DNA of 64,000 nucleotides from CAZSSH01 sp964609825 (GTDB taxonomy: Bacteria; Verrucomicrobiota; Lentisphaeria; Victivallales; Victivallaceae): NCBI GenBank assembly GCA_964609825.1, contig CAZSSH010000002.1:1-64000 (forward strand). The letters are read 5' to 3'. A program made the translations under genes and the position numbers. Within the stretch, counting starts at the first letter, position 1. Each line of letters opens with the position of its first letter. Below the pieces are notes generated by a model that saw only the letters and a program-made list of their open reading frames with translations, had not been told where the DNA came from and did no database searches. Positions 53,462 to 61,788 of this stretch are shown here, piece by piece.

Positions 53462-54289
53462 TTATGTCGATATCCCAAAAATTGATGTAATTAATGCGTC
53501 AAACACCACAATCAAAAAGATCGAGGTCACCACCGCGCTGGTCGCCGACTTGCCGACCCCCTGCGCGTCGCGCTCGGCATTGATCCCCTTCATGCAGCCC
53601 ACGGAAACAATGATCAGGGCAAACATGAGACTTTTGACCAACCCTTGCATCATATCCACCGTCTTCACGACTTCAAACGTCTTGGAGACGTATTCGGCGG
53701 TGGTCACATCCAGCTTGGCGGTGACGATCACCAGCCCGCCGACGATCCCGCAAGCATCCGAAATCAAGGTCAGCCCCGGCATCACCAGCACCAGAGCCAG
53801 CAATTTCGGGAACAGCAAAAACCGCCCGGGGTCAAACCCCATTGTGACCATCGCGTCAAGCTCCTCGGAGGCCTTCATCGTCCCCAGCTCGGCGGCAAAG
53901 GCCGAACCGGTGCGCCCGGCGAGCACCACCGCGGTCACCAGCGGCGCGAGCTCGGTCACGATCACCGTCCCCACCAGATTGACGACATAACTCTCGACCC
54001 CGTAGCGCCCCAACTGCATGATCGCCTGAAACGCCAAAATGACTCCGATCAAAAAGCCCAAAAGTCCGACAATCGGCACCGCGTCGCTGCCGCACGTGTC
54101 CATATAATAGGCGACCGTGCCCCATTTGATTTTTTTAGGGTTGCGCGCTGCGTCCGCCGCCGAGGCGGACAACTTGCGGTTAAAGCTGCAATACATGCAC
54201 ATTTCCCAAAAAAGATCAATCGTCGAGTTGCCGACTTGCAAAAAAAGACGCTTCATCGAGCGCCAGCTGCGCCGCCACATCCGTCTCAT
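53462..54289 (-). CDS. mlaE: MlaE-family lipid ABC permease
   Basis: This 275-residue permease of the MlaE/YrbE family has hydrophobic helices and the conserved EQ loop segment GRTGSAFAAELGTMKASEELDA. Five to six membrane segments are seen (about residues 68-100, 118-135, 155-185, 210-230, 250-270). It works with an MlaF ATPase, which is not in this window. The N-terminus is longer than E. coli MlaE. The ATG overlaps the lipoprotein gene stop as ATGA. An internal start at MKRLFLQV is also possible. Confidence 0.9.
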   Translation of the reverse strand: MRRMWRRSWRSMKRLFLQVGNSTIDLFWEMCMYCSFNRKLSASAADAARNPKKIKWGTVAYYMDTCGSDAVPIVGLLGFLIGVILAFQAIMQLGRYGVESYVVNLVGTVIVTELAPLVTAVVLAGRTGSAFAAELGTMKASEELDAMVTMGFDPGRFLLFPKLLALVLVMPGLTLISDACGIVGGLVIVTAKLDVTTAEYVSKTFEVVKTVDMMQGLVKSLMFALIIVSVGCMKGINAERDAQGVGKSATSAVVTSIFLIVVFDALITSIFGIST

Positions 54290-54780
54290 TGAGCGATCCT
54301 GGCCGCCAGCTGGCCGACCGCCATCGACGCGGCTTTGACGATCGACTCGGGTTTATAATCGGCCAACGGCTCACGGATGTCAAAAAAGACCTCCGGCGTT
54401 TTGTCTTTGCGGTAAAAACCGCTCAGGTGAAATACTTTGGCGCTTTTATCCACCTCAAAGGCGATCAAACGACCGTCCACGGTCGTGCGTTTGCCGCTGT
54501 TATCCGGGTCGTTAAGGGCAAGGTTAAGCGAGCGCGCCACCAACTCGCCGGGCGACAGCACCCACGAGTGATAAGGGTCGCCCTCGGCCAACCCGTCGGG
54601 ATTGAGCAAACGAAAACGGTTTCCCGAACTCGACTCGTTGCGGAACTCGTTGACCTGATACAACTGGCCGCTTTTTACGGGAGCAAGCACCAAATCATAA
54701 TCGAACGTGGGCTGGTAAGCGGTAAAAAAACACCCGCCCATCAGGAGCATAGGCAACAACAAAAACCATTTTTTCATCAT
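54286..54780 (-). CDS. ABC transport auxiliary lipoprotein (PqiC-like)
   Basis: This 164-residue lipoprotein has the signal MMKKWFLLLPMLLMGGC with lipidated Cys17. The body resembles the ABC_trans_aux family (PqiC/YmbA), judged by size, the SWVLSPGELVARSLNLAL stretch and the C-terminal EPLADYKPESIVKAAS helix. Family members assist MCE-type transporters at the outer membrane. The start at 54780 has AAGGAAG 5-6 bases upstream. Its ATGA overlap with mlaE supports a joint function. Confidence 0.72.
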   Translation of the reverse strand: MMKKWFLLLPMLLMGGCFFTAYQPTFDYDLVLAPVKSGQLYQVNEFRNESSSGNRFRLLNPDGLAEGDPYHSWVLSPGELVARSLNLALNDPDNSGKRTTVDGRLIAFEVDKSAKVFHLSGFYRKDKTPEVFFDIREPLADYKPESIVKAASMAVGQLAARIAQ

Positions 54781-54825
54781 GCAAACTTCCTTAACAGGCA
54801 AAATTGTATTGGTTTATGAGGGTAT

Positions 54826-54853
54826 AATTTACATCACAACCATGCTTTTTCAA
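54826..54853 (-). promoter_or_regulatory. Promoter of the Mla-like operon
   Basis: On the minus strand TTGAAA (54848-54853) and TAAATT (54826-54831) are 16 bp apart. These are the same hexamers and spacing as the predicted promoter at 25835-25862. Confidence 0.45.
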
Positions 54854-54870
54854 GGCAAAAAGCGGCAAGT

Positions 54871-56259
54871 TTAAGAGTTTTTTGCAATCGACTGGGCGAT
54901 TTGATGCCTTTTTTGGAGAACATGCAGCTTTTTGAGCTCGCGCCGCATCAGCCAAAATGCGACCAAAAAAGCCAGCGTGTCGCCGATGGGTCCGGAGAAA
55001 ATCACCCCGGCAAACCCGAAAAACACCGGCAAGATAAACGTCAAAGGCAGCTGAAAAAGCAGCTGCCGGGTGATTGCCACCAACATCGCCACCGGCGCGC
55101 GGCCGACCCCCTGAAAATACTGCGAGACCAAAATCGTGCCGCAGCTCAGAGGAAATAAGAGCAAATACCGGCGCATCGCATACACCCCGACCTCGATCAG
55201 CTGCTCCGCGTCCTTGTCGACAAAAAAGTCGATGATTTGGGCCGAAAAGACCTCCACCAGCAAATAGGGCACAATCGCAAACACCGCCGCCAGCTTAACC
55301 GACTGATAAAAAATCGCGATCACCCGGTCATATTGTTTGGCTCCGGTGTTGTAACCGACCAAGGGCTGCATCCCCATGCTGATGCCGAATAACGGCGTCA
55401 TCAAGAGTTGCGCCACCGACAAAATAATGCCGAAAGCCGCCATCGCGTACTCCCCCCCGTGGCGCAAAAGCATGTGATTTTGCACCGTCCAGATGACGCT
55501 GCCCAAAATATTGATGGCAAAGGGAGAGCAGCCGTTGTAGAGGATTTTGCCGAAGCGCTCCCAGGAGCCGAAGCGGATGTAGCGCCATTCCAGCTTGACC
55601 ACGCTTTTGCCCGACCAAAAGAAGTACATCACCCACAAGCTTGAGAGCCCCTGCGAGATCACCGTCGCCCAGGCCGCCCCCGCCATTCCCCAGTCAAAAA
55701 CCGCCATAAACAAATAATCCAACCCAACGTTGGCAATTGCTCCGATAAACTGGGTCAACATCGCAAGTTGCGAGTACCCTTCGGCGCGGATCAGGTTGTT
55801 TTGAAAGCTCAGCATGACAAAAATTGTGCCGAATAAGGAGACGGAGAGGTAACTGCGCCCGTAAGGGAGCGCCGAATCGGGTACGCCGAACAAGTGGAGC
55901 AAGGGGTCCAAAAAAAGCAACCCGGCAACCGTGATCACCAGCGAAGAAACCATGATGAAAAAGAGGCTGGCGCCAAACAAATGCTGAGCCTCGCGGTAAT
56001 CCTTTTTGCCGAGCGAAATCGAGTACAAGACGGAGCTCCCGCGCCCGATCAAAATGGCAATGGCAAAAATGATCATTGCCAGCGGCATCGCCGCCGACAT
56101 CGCAGCCAGCCCGCTTGCCCCGACGTAACGCCCGACAAACACCCGGTCCACCAGCACATAAAGATTGCTGACCAGCAAGCCGATCAGGGAGGGCAGCGCC
56201 AGCCGCAGCAGCAAAGGAAGCACGGGCTCGGTGCCCAGTTTTTCGGTCTCGGTTCTCAT
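54871..56259 (-). CDS. MATE-family efflux transporter
   Basis: This 462-residue integral membrane protein has 12 predicted helices in two homologous bundles. The MATE pattern is seen in LRLALPSLIGLLVSNLYVLVDRVF near the N-terminus and in SLGKKDYREAQHLFG. It would export cationic drugs or metabolites by Na+ or H+ exchange. Specificity cannot be told. The start codon follows a perfect inverted repeat that contains the ribosome binding site. It is on the same strand as the Mla-like genes but separated from them by a promoter. Confidence 0.92.
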   Translation of the reverse strand: MRTETEKLGTEPVLPLLLRLALPSLIGLLVSNLYVLVDRVFVGRYVGASGLAAMSAAMPLAMIIFAIAILIGRGSSVLYSISLGKKDYREAQHLFGASLFFIMVSSLVITVAGLLFLDPLLHLFGVPDSALPYGRSYLSVSLFGTIFVMLSFQNNLIRAEGYSQLAMLTQFIGAIANVGLDYLFMAVFDWGMAGAAWATVISQGLSSLWVMYFFWSGKSVVKLEWRYIRFGSWERFGKILYNGCSPFAINILGSVIWTVQNHMLLRHGGEYAMAAFGIILSVAQLLMTPLFGISMGMQPLVGYNTGAKQYDRVIAIFYQSVKLAAVFAIVPYLLVEVFSAQIIDFFVDKDAEQLIEVGVYAMRRYLLLFPLSCGTILVSQYFQGVGRAPVAMLVAITRQLLFQLPLTFILPVFFGFAGVIFSGPIGDTLAFLVAFWLMRRELKKLHVLQKRHQIAQSIAKNS

Positions 56260-56267
56260 ACAATCAA

Positions 56268-56282
56268 TTAAGGTTTCCTTAA
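56268..56282. promoter_or_regulatory. Inverted repeat over the MATE ribosome binding site
   Basis: TTAAGG and CCTTAA flank a 3-base TTT spacer about 8 bases upstream of the start codon at 56259. The minus-strand AAGGAAA Shine-Dalgarno lies within it, so a hairpin or bound protein could limit translation. Confidence 0.4.
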
Positions 56283-56338
56283 AATATCATCCATCCGGGC
56301 CGATTGCAATCCGCCAAGGCAGGTTATTTGGATAATTT

Positions 56339-57364
56339 CTAACGTCCGGGGTGACAAAAGACGGCGGGCAAGGACGACGACTGCGGCAAGCGGTTGCCGG
56401 CAATGGCTTTCAGGAGCTCGGAGGCAAGCTTGCGTCCGCACTCTTTGCGCGGAGCTGCGACGGCGCAGCGGCCGGCTGGCACACCGTCGAGGCGGAGGCC
56501 GTCACAACCGATGAGCGGCAATGAGAGTTTCCGCTGCTGCAAAAATTGATACATGGCGGGAAGCTGGTGGTCATAGGCGGCAATCACCGCGTCAACCGGG
56601 GTGCGTATCAGCAATGCTTCGAGCGCGCCTGGTCCCAAGTCATTGGGGCGCACGTTTTGAATCAGCACGGGGTCAATCTGGTCATAACGCTGGACGGCCT
56701 TGAGATAAGCATTGTATTTATGCAGCACTCCGGCATTGACCAAATGCGAGGTTTGGCCGATGAAACCAATCTTGCGGCAGCCTCGCCCACGCAAATAATC
56801 CACCGCAGCGGCAATGGCGGCGGTGAAATCAAAGGTGATCTGCGGAATTTCGGCGTCGTCGATCACATCGCAGGCGGTGATGAAAGGTACGTCACATTTT
56901 TTTAACAAATTGAGCACCCGGTGCTCCTCGATCCCCAGAGCGATTTTACCCGCCGAGTCGCAAAAGGTGAAGTTGTCGAGCTTTAAAAGTCCGGTCGCCG
57001 GATCGGCCTCCAAAATATTTAAAATCACTTTAAAATTCATCGCGGTCAATACTTCCAGCGCCCCTTCCCAGATATCCCCCCAAAAGGGGTGGGTAAACAA
57101 CGTCGTGTACCCTTCAAAAATCACCTCCACGGGAAGTTTCGGCCCGGCAAACACAATTTGCTTTTTGACCCGGCTTCCGGCGTGGCGTTTGCGCTCAATG
57201 ATGTTGGCCCGGACCAGTTTTTGGAGCGCCTTGTTGACGGTTTTGATGTTGACCTCAAACTCGGCGGCAAGCTCCGCCCCGGTGGGCAAGAGCTCGCGGT
57301 AAATATGGTCGGCGATCCGTTGCCGGACAGTTTGCACGATCAAAGATTGTTTGTCCTGTTTCAT
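56339..57364 (-). CDS. GntR-type HTH regulator with LacI-like effector domain
   Basis: This 341-residue protein has an N-terminal GntR winged helix (residues about 8-70: TGAELAAEFEVNIKTVNKAL, ANIIERKRHAGSRV). It is fused to a periplasmic-binding-protein-like sugar sensor (about 78-330: GRGCRKIGFIGQTSHLVNAG, IRTPVDAVIAAYDHQL). This arrangement is that of AraR-type sugar regulators. It is divergent from the catabolic operon at 57553. Its own -10 is overlapped by an operator-like repeat, so autoregulation is likely. Confidence 0.88.
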   Translation of the reverse strand: MKQDKQSLIVQTVRQRIADHIYRELLPTGAELAAEFEVNIKTVNKALQKLVRANIIERKRHAGSRVKKQIVFAGPKLPVEVIFEGYTTLFTHPFWGDIWEGALEVLTAMNFKVILNILEADPATGLLKLDNFTFCDSAGKIALGIEEHRVLNLLKKCDVPFITACDVIDDAEIPQITFDFTAAIAAAVDYLRGRGCRKIGFIGQTSHLVNAGVLHKYNAYLKAVQRYDQIDPVLIQNVRPNDLGPGALEALLIRTPVDAVIAAYDHQLPAMYQFLQQRKLSLPLIGCDGLRLDGVPAGRCAVAAPRKECGRKLASELLKAIAGNRLPQSSSLPAVFCHPGR

Positions 57365-57383
57365 GCCGTTAATTTATCCCCGA

Positions 57384-57443
57384 TATGGCTCTATTGCAAA
57401 TAAAACCATACCCTAATTGCCCAAAAAGCGCAATAAAACCATA
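57384..57443. promoter_or_regulatory. Operator array of the GntR-type regulator
   Basis: AATAAAACCATA occurs at 57399-57410 and 57432-57443, exactly 33 bp apart (about three helical turns). TATGGCTCTATT (57384-57395) forms an inverted partner of the first copy with a 3-base centre and two mismatches. A minus-strand promoter, TTGCGC (57428-57433) and TATGGT (57405-57410) with 17 bp, overlaps both copies and would read the regulator gene. Confidence 0.6.
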
Positions 57444-57472
57444 GCAACTCCCAAAACCGGACATTTTTTGTC

Positions 57473-57501
57473 TTGACGCGGCAAGTTTTTTTGAATATAT
57501 T
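57473..57501 (+). promoter_or_regulatory. Promoter of the sugar catabolic operon
   Basis: TTGACG (57473-57478) and TATATT (57496-57501) are 17 bp apart. AAGGAG at 57539-57544 precedes the ATG at 57553. Confidence 0.7.
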
Positions 57502-57552
57502 TTTAGTGGAATGATGATTTCTCAAATTTTCTGCAACCAAGGAGCAAAACTT

Positions 57553-58599
57553 ATGGCAAGCGTCAAAACATTGGCGACCGTCATCGAGCGGCCGGGCGAA
57601 GCGGCCTTTCGCGAAGTAACGTTGACCCCCAAGCGCGCCGACACGGTGGTATGCCGCACCCGCTACAGCGCCATCAGCACCGGGACGGATATGAAAACGT
57701 ATCACGGCATGCAGCACCCCGAGCAATGCTACTACCCCTTGGTGCCGGGGTACGAAAACATCGGCGTGGTGGAGGACGAGGGGAGCTACGCCCAAGGCTT
57801 TAAAAAAGGCGACCGGGTGATGATCAACGAGTGCCGCAAATACCTCGACTGCTGCTCGGCCTGGGGCGGCGGCACTTTGCTCGTCCACAAAGACGCGGAC
57901 AATGCGGGCGGCGCGGGCGACCCCTTGTGCAAGATACCCGACAATGTTTCCGACACCGACGCGGTCCTCGCTTATCTCGCGTGCGTACCCTTAAAAGGCA
58001 TTGAGCGCTTTGCCCTCAAGCCGACCGACCATGTGATCGTTTTTGGTGCCGGGATGGTGGGTCTGAGCGCCGTCCAGATTCTCAAAATCAAGTGCCCCGG
58101 GATTCAAGTCATTTGCATTGACCCCACCCCTTACCGCCGCGAAATCGCCAAACACTATGCCGACCATGTGTTGGATTACAACGGCAATACCGAAAAATTG
58201 CTCCTCGACTTGACCAACGGCAAAAAGGCCGACAAGATCATCGAGTGCTCCGGCAACCCGGAGGTGCCCGGAGTGTTGTGCAAATTTATCAAAGACGGCG
58301 GCTGGACCGACACCGACGAGCCCGGCCACATCCACCTCAACGGCGACTACCCCGAGAAACTGATTTTTGACCACTATCACCATTGGTTCGTCAAAAACGT
58401 CAATATGTCCATGACGTGCGCCATCAAGCACCGCGGCAAAGCGGAGATATTGCAATACATGAGCGAGGGAAAATTCGACACGTCCAAGCTTCCCATTGAG
58501 ATCTGGCCCGCGGGCAAAGCCAAAGAGGCCTTTGCCTACCAGAGCAAGCACAAATACGACGTCTTTAAAATTTTGTTTGACTGGAGGGACCTCAAATGA
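57553..58599 (+). CDS. Medium-chain alcohol/sugar dehydrogenase
   Basis: This 348-residue zinc-type dehydrogenase-like protein has an N-terminal GroES-like domain (YSAISTGTDMKTYHG, VPGYENIGVVED) and a Rossmann domain with HVIVFGAGMVGLSAVQILKI. The sequence is related to the sugar/inositol dehydrogenase and bacteriochlorophyllide dehydrogenase group. It probably oxidises a sugar hydroxyl with NAD(P)+. The start at MASVKT (57553) is chosen over the ATG at 57511, because AAGGAG lies 8 bases upstream. It is the first gene of a three-gene operon and overlaps the next by ATGA. Confidence 0.82.
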   Translation: MASVKTLATVIERPGEAAFREVTLTPKRADTVVCRTRYSAISTGTDMKTYHGMQHPEQCYYPLVPGYENIGVVEDEGSYAQGFKKGDRVMINECRKYLDCCSAWGGGTLLVHKDADNAGGAGDPLCKIPDNVSDTDAVLAYLACVPLKGIERFALKPTDHVIVFGAGMVGLSAVQILKIKCPGIQVICIDPTPYRREIAKHYADHVLDYNGNTEKLLLDLTNGKKADKIIECSGNPEVPGVLCKFIKDGGWTDTDEPGHIHLNGDYPEKLIFDHYHHWFVKNVNMSMTCAIKHRGKAEILQYMSEGKFDTSKLPIEIWPAGKAKEAFAYQSKHKYDVFKILFDWRDLK

Positions 58600-59414
58600 T
58601 CATCGGCAACGCCGCCTGGGGGTTGCGCGAAACCCCGCTGGAGGAGCAACTGGCCATCACCGCCAAGATGGGTTTAACCTTGCTTGAGCTCAGCATCGCC
58701 GGGTATCAAAAGGATTTTTTGCAGCTGAACGCCACGGACGCTCAAATCGAGACCGTCAAAGCGCTGTTTCAAAAGTATAAAGTCAAACTCGTCTGCGGCG
58801 CCACCGGCAACGATTTCACCAACGACGATGTCAAGGCGCAAATCAAACAGGTAAAGAACGTGATCGATATCGCCGCCAAGCTCAAGTTGAAATACTTGCG
58901 CATTTTTGCCGGGTTCAACTCCGACAGCGTGGTGTTTGGGAAACGCTTTGACGCCATGCTTGCCGCCTTGGCCGAAGTAAACACCTACGCCAAAACGCGC
59001 AAAGTCATACTCGCGGTGGAAACCCACGGCGGAGTCGCCCAAAACGGCGCGGCCCTCGTCCACTTTGCCAGCGTCACCACCCGCATCGACACCTGGCGCG
59101 AAATCGTCAAAACCGGCGTCGCCATCAATTACGACCCGGCCAATTTTGCCGCCGCCGGCGCAACCGACCCGATCGTCTTTTTTGAGCAGTTTCAAAAATA
59201 CATCAAGTATGTCCACCTCAAGGACTTCAAGAGCGTCACCGGCGGCGTGGTCCCGGCCGGTTGCGGCGAGGGACGGCTCGACTGGCCCAAACTCATGAAA
59301 ACATTGGCCCCCTACAAGGGCCCGGCATTGATCGAGTACGAGCTTCCCGCCGATGTTGAGGACGGACTCAAGCGCAGTTTAAAAGTGTTGAAAAAATATA
59401 CCAAAGGAGCCTGA
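58596..59414 (+). CDS. Sugar phosphate isomerase/epimerase (TIM barrel)
   Basis: This 272-residue protein has the AP-endonuclease-2/xylose-isomerase-like TIM-barrel fold. LKLKYLRIFAGF, ILAVETHGGVAQN, NYDPANFAAAG, KYVHLKDFKSVTG and LIEYELPADVED match the strand-end metal ligands (Glu, Asp, His, Glu). It would interconvert keto sugars, such as the product of the dehydrogenase before it. The exact substrate is unknown. It lies between the dehydrogenase (ATGA overlap) and the GH57-like gene (1-base gap). Confidence 0.85.
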   Translation: MIIGNAAWGLRETPLEEQLAITAKMGLTLLELSIAGYQKDFLQLNATDAQIETVKALFQKYKVKLVCGATGNDFTNDDVKAQIKQVKNVIDIAAKLKLKYLRIFAGFNSDSVVFGKRFDAMLAALAEVNTYAKTRKVILAVETHGGVAQNGAALVHFASVTTRIDTWREIVKTGVAINYDPANFAAAGATDPIVFFEQFQKYIKYVHLKDFKSVTGGVVPAGCGEGRLDWPKLMKTLAPYKGPALIEYELPADVEDGLKRSLKVLKKYTKGA

Positions 59415-59415
59415 T

Positions 59416-60798
59416 ATGAGCAAATGTCCCAAAGTCATCTTTATGCCGCACGCCAACATCCAATACTCCCAGCTTGACCCCAAGCGCCGGGCGTGGGTGA
59501 TTGAGAACTCCTACCGTCCCTTGTTTGAGCTGGTGCGCGACAACGATTACAAGATCGCGTTTGAGGCCTCCGGGCGGACGCTGGAGGTGATGCATGACGA
59601 GTGCCCCAAGGTATTGCAGTTGATGAAATCCCTGATCCATGAGGGCAAAGTCGAGCCCATCGGCTCACCCTTCATCCACGTGATGCTGACCAACATCCCG
59701 CCGGAGATCGGCCTTGACACGTTGAAACACGGCCTCGACGCGTGGGAAAAATACACCGGCAAACGCCCCGAAACAGGGTGGAACCCGGAGTGCGGCTGGG
59801 CCGGCTGGCTCCCCGAGATTTACAAGGAAGCCGGCTTCAAGTCCTTAGTGATGGACGCCGACAGCTTTATGCTCAGCTTTCCGGAAATCCGCGAGGCGAC
59901 CGGTCTCTCTTATGATGTCCAGGGCCACAGCAACAAAAACCACCTCTTTAAGATTGAGGAGTACATCAAGGACAAACCGCAATTTTTGCGCTATCTCACC
60001 AACCCGTCGGTCGCGCCCAACGGACTTAAAATGATCTTCCGCAGCGACTGCATGGCCAACCCGATGCTCTGGTATCTGATGGGGGCCACCGAGGGGATGC
60101 GAGAGAAACCGGTTTCGATCGACGAGCTGCAAACCATGTTTCAAAAGTGGATTCCGCGCATCGCCGACACCGGAAGTTTCATCATGCCCTATGCCGAAGA
60201 CGCCGAGTACATCGGGACGTCGGCCTATTTTTACGTCAAACAATTCAATCAGGCCCGCTTCTTTGAGCCCGAGCCGGACAGCGTCAAACGCTTCAAGGAG
60301 CTCCTTGACATGGCCAAAAAGATCGGCTACGAGCTCTCGACCCCGGCCGAGGTGATCAACAACGCCAAGACAATCATCCCCAACGATTTGATTGACAACA
60401 TCGAGAATGGCTCCGCCTGGCACGGCGGCACCGCCAAAGCCTGGGCCAACACCAGCTACTCCAAGATTCTCGACCCGGTCTGCCGCTCGGTCTTTGACGG
60501 TGTCATCGCACTCCGCAAAGTTTTGGGCGACACTCCCGAGCTTGAGAAAGCGATGAAGGCGGTCACCAGCGCCTACGTCTCCGACTCGCGCTGGCCCCCG
60601 CTGCCGACCAGTCCCGGCCGCTTCAACGTCCGCGAAACGTTGGATGACTTGTATGCCGCCAACGCCGCCTTGGAGGACGCCATGGCCAAGGGCAAGATTG
60701 CCCACAAGCGGGCCATTTACTCGGCCCCGTTGATGCTCACTCAAATCAAACTCGTCGAAAAAACCTTGATGGATCAACCCTATTTCGGCGAAAAATAA
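59416..60798 (+). CDS. GH57/GH38-superfamily-like protein
   Basis: This 460-residue cytoplasmic protein has the retaining-glycosidase pattern of the GH57/GH38 superfamily: VIFMPHANIQYSQLDP at the N-terminus, then PIGSPFIHVMLTNIPPEIG and NPECGWAGWLPEIYKEAGF, where the Glu of PEC is the likely catalytic or metal-site residue. GSFIMPYAEDAEYIG supplies further acidic residues. I would not call a specific activity. It is the last gene of the operon and ends at a strong terminator. A role in intracellular glycan breakdown fits the neighbours. Confidence 0.72.
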   Translation: MSKCPKVIFMPHANIQYSQLDPKRRAWVIENSYRPLFELVRDNDYKIAFEASGRTLEVMHDECPKVLQLMKSLIHEGKVEPIGSPFIHVMLTNIPPEIGLDTLKHGLDAWEKYTGKRPETGWNPECGWAGWLPEIYKEAGFKSLVMDADSFMLSFPEIREATGLSYDVQGHSNKNHLFKIEEYIKDKPQFLRYLTNPSVAPNGLKMIFRSDCMANPMLWYLMGATEGMREKPVSIDELQTMFQKWIPRIADTGSFIMPYAEDAEYIGTSAYFYVKQFNQARFFEPEPDSVKRFKELLDMAKKIGYELSTPAEVINNAKTIIPNDLIDNIENGSAWHGGTAKAWANTSYSKILDPVCRSVFDGVIALRKVLGDTPELEKAMKAVTSAYVSDSRWPPLPTSPGRFNVRETLDDLYAANAALEDAMAKGKIAHKRAIYSAPLMLTQIKLVEKTLMDQPYFGEK

Positions 60799-60816
60799 CC
60801 CTTGCCCCCTCTCCGC

Positions 60817-60851
60817 GGGGCCCGGTCGCAATGCGGCCGGGCCCCTTTTTT
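60817..60851 (+). terminator. Intrinsic terminator of the catabolic operon
   Basis: A 13-bp stem (60817-60829 with 60833-60845, one G-U pair) with AAT loop is followed by six T. It separates this operon from the pseudopilin unit. Confidence 0.88.
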
Positions 60852-60914
60852 ATCCCCCGTTTAATTATATCTATTAAAATGCTATTATTTATTTTAATAT
60901 AAGTCAAATTATGC

Positions 60915-60926
60915 AAAAAAACCATA
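60915..60926. promoter_or_regulatory. Possible operator half-site shared with the GntR regulator
   Basis: AAAAAAACCATA matches AATAAAACCATA, seen twice at 57399 and 57432, at 11 of 12 positions, and is likewise preceded by GC. It lies 21 bases upstream of the -35 at 60947. Confidence 0.4.
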
Positions 60927-60946
60927 TTTAAAACAAAGATATGCTA

Positions 60947-60975
60947 TTGACATTATGGAGCAAAACCAGTATAAT
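60947..60975 (+). promoter_or_regulatory. Consensus sigma70 promoter of the third pseudopilin unit
   Basis: TTGACA (60947-60952) and TATAAT (60970-60975) are both perfect and are 17 bp apart. The open frame's first ATG (60955) lies inside the spacer, so translation must begin later, at 61009. Confidence 0.85.
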
Positions 60976-61008
60976 TTGAGTAAAACAAATCACCCTACGG
61001 AGGATAGT

Positions 61009-61767
61009 ATGAAAAAGTTTTTTACCCTGATCGAGCTCTTGGTCGTCATCGCCATCATTGCGATTTTAGCCAGTATGCTGTTGCCCGCCCTGAATCAGGC
61101 GAAAGAAAAGGCAAAAACCACCAAATGCGCCGGCAGCCTCCGTCAATTCGGCACCGCCGAGCAAATGTACAGCACCGACAACAAAGGGTACGGAGTCATC
61201 AACGTCATCGCCAGCCCATGGACGCAAGGCTGGAGCACCAACGAGCAATACATCAAAACCATCGGGGTAAGTTACAACAGCAATCCCGCCTACTCCAAAG
61301 CCTATTGGGCCAACAGTTTCATCTGTCCCAACGCCACCATGTCGCTCAATGAAGCAAGTACCTCGCGCGCCGGCGGCTTTGCCAACATCCAAATGAGTTA
61401 CGGCCGCAACAACGAGTACGGCCCGGCGTGGAATGACCCCAACTACCGTTGCGTCAAAATCGACCGCCTCAAAGGCGTCTCCAATAAGCTTCTGGTGATG
61501 GACGCCACCGATTGGAATGCCGAATACAGCAAAGCCAACCAGTGGCTCATCTACGGCGAAAAAAATCAGAACAACGGCGGGGTCAACACCATGCCCAGCT
61601 ACCGCCACAATGACGGGCTCAATGCCGCTTTTTACGACGGGCACGTCCGCGCCCGAATAGTCTATAACACGATTTATGACCCGGCCTACAACAGCCGTCC
61701 GACCTCCAACCCGCAAAGCAGACAAATTTACAATAAATTTTGGAACCTCTGGGCCACCGCCCAGTAA
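61009..61767 (+). CDS. Pseudopilin-like protein with H-X9-DG domain
   Basis: This 252-residue protein begins MKKFFTLIELLVVIAIIAIL, continuing ASMLLPALNQAKEKA, the same prepilin leader and membrane helix as the two other copies in the window. The C-terminal signature is exact (H, then NDGLNAAFY, then DGHV). GGAGGA lies a few bases before the ATG at 61009. The upstream ATG at 60955 is inside the promoter. It is the first gene of a unit with a large exported glycosidase-like gene 21 bases downstream. No regulator is adjacent, but an operator-like site of the GntR regulator (56339-57364) precedes the promoter. Confidence 0.9.
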   Translation: MKKFFTLIELLVVIAIIAILASMLLPALNQAKEKAKTTKCAGSLRQFGTAEQMYSTDNKGYGVINVIASPWTQGWSTNEQYIKTIGVSYNSNPAYSKAYWANSFICPNATMSLNEASTSRAGGFANIQMSYGRNNEYGPAWNDPNYRCVKIDRLKGVSNKLLVMDATDWNAEYSKANQWLIYGEKNQNNGGVNTMPSYRHNDGLNAAFYDGHVRARIVYNTIYDPAYNSRPTSNPQSRQIYNKFWNLWATAQ

Positions 61768-61788
61768 TCACCAAGGAGAAAACGTACC

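Noticed and set aside
52548..53990. 480-codon plus-strand frame opposite mlaD and mlaE
   Set aside because: It spans two clearly coding minus-strand genes and their junction, and its translation shows no family features.
60955..61008. Earlier in-frame start of the third pseudopilin
   Set aside because: The ATG lies within the spacer of a perfect TTGACA/TATAAT promoter, and the prepilin leader begins at 61009 after GGAGGA.
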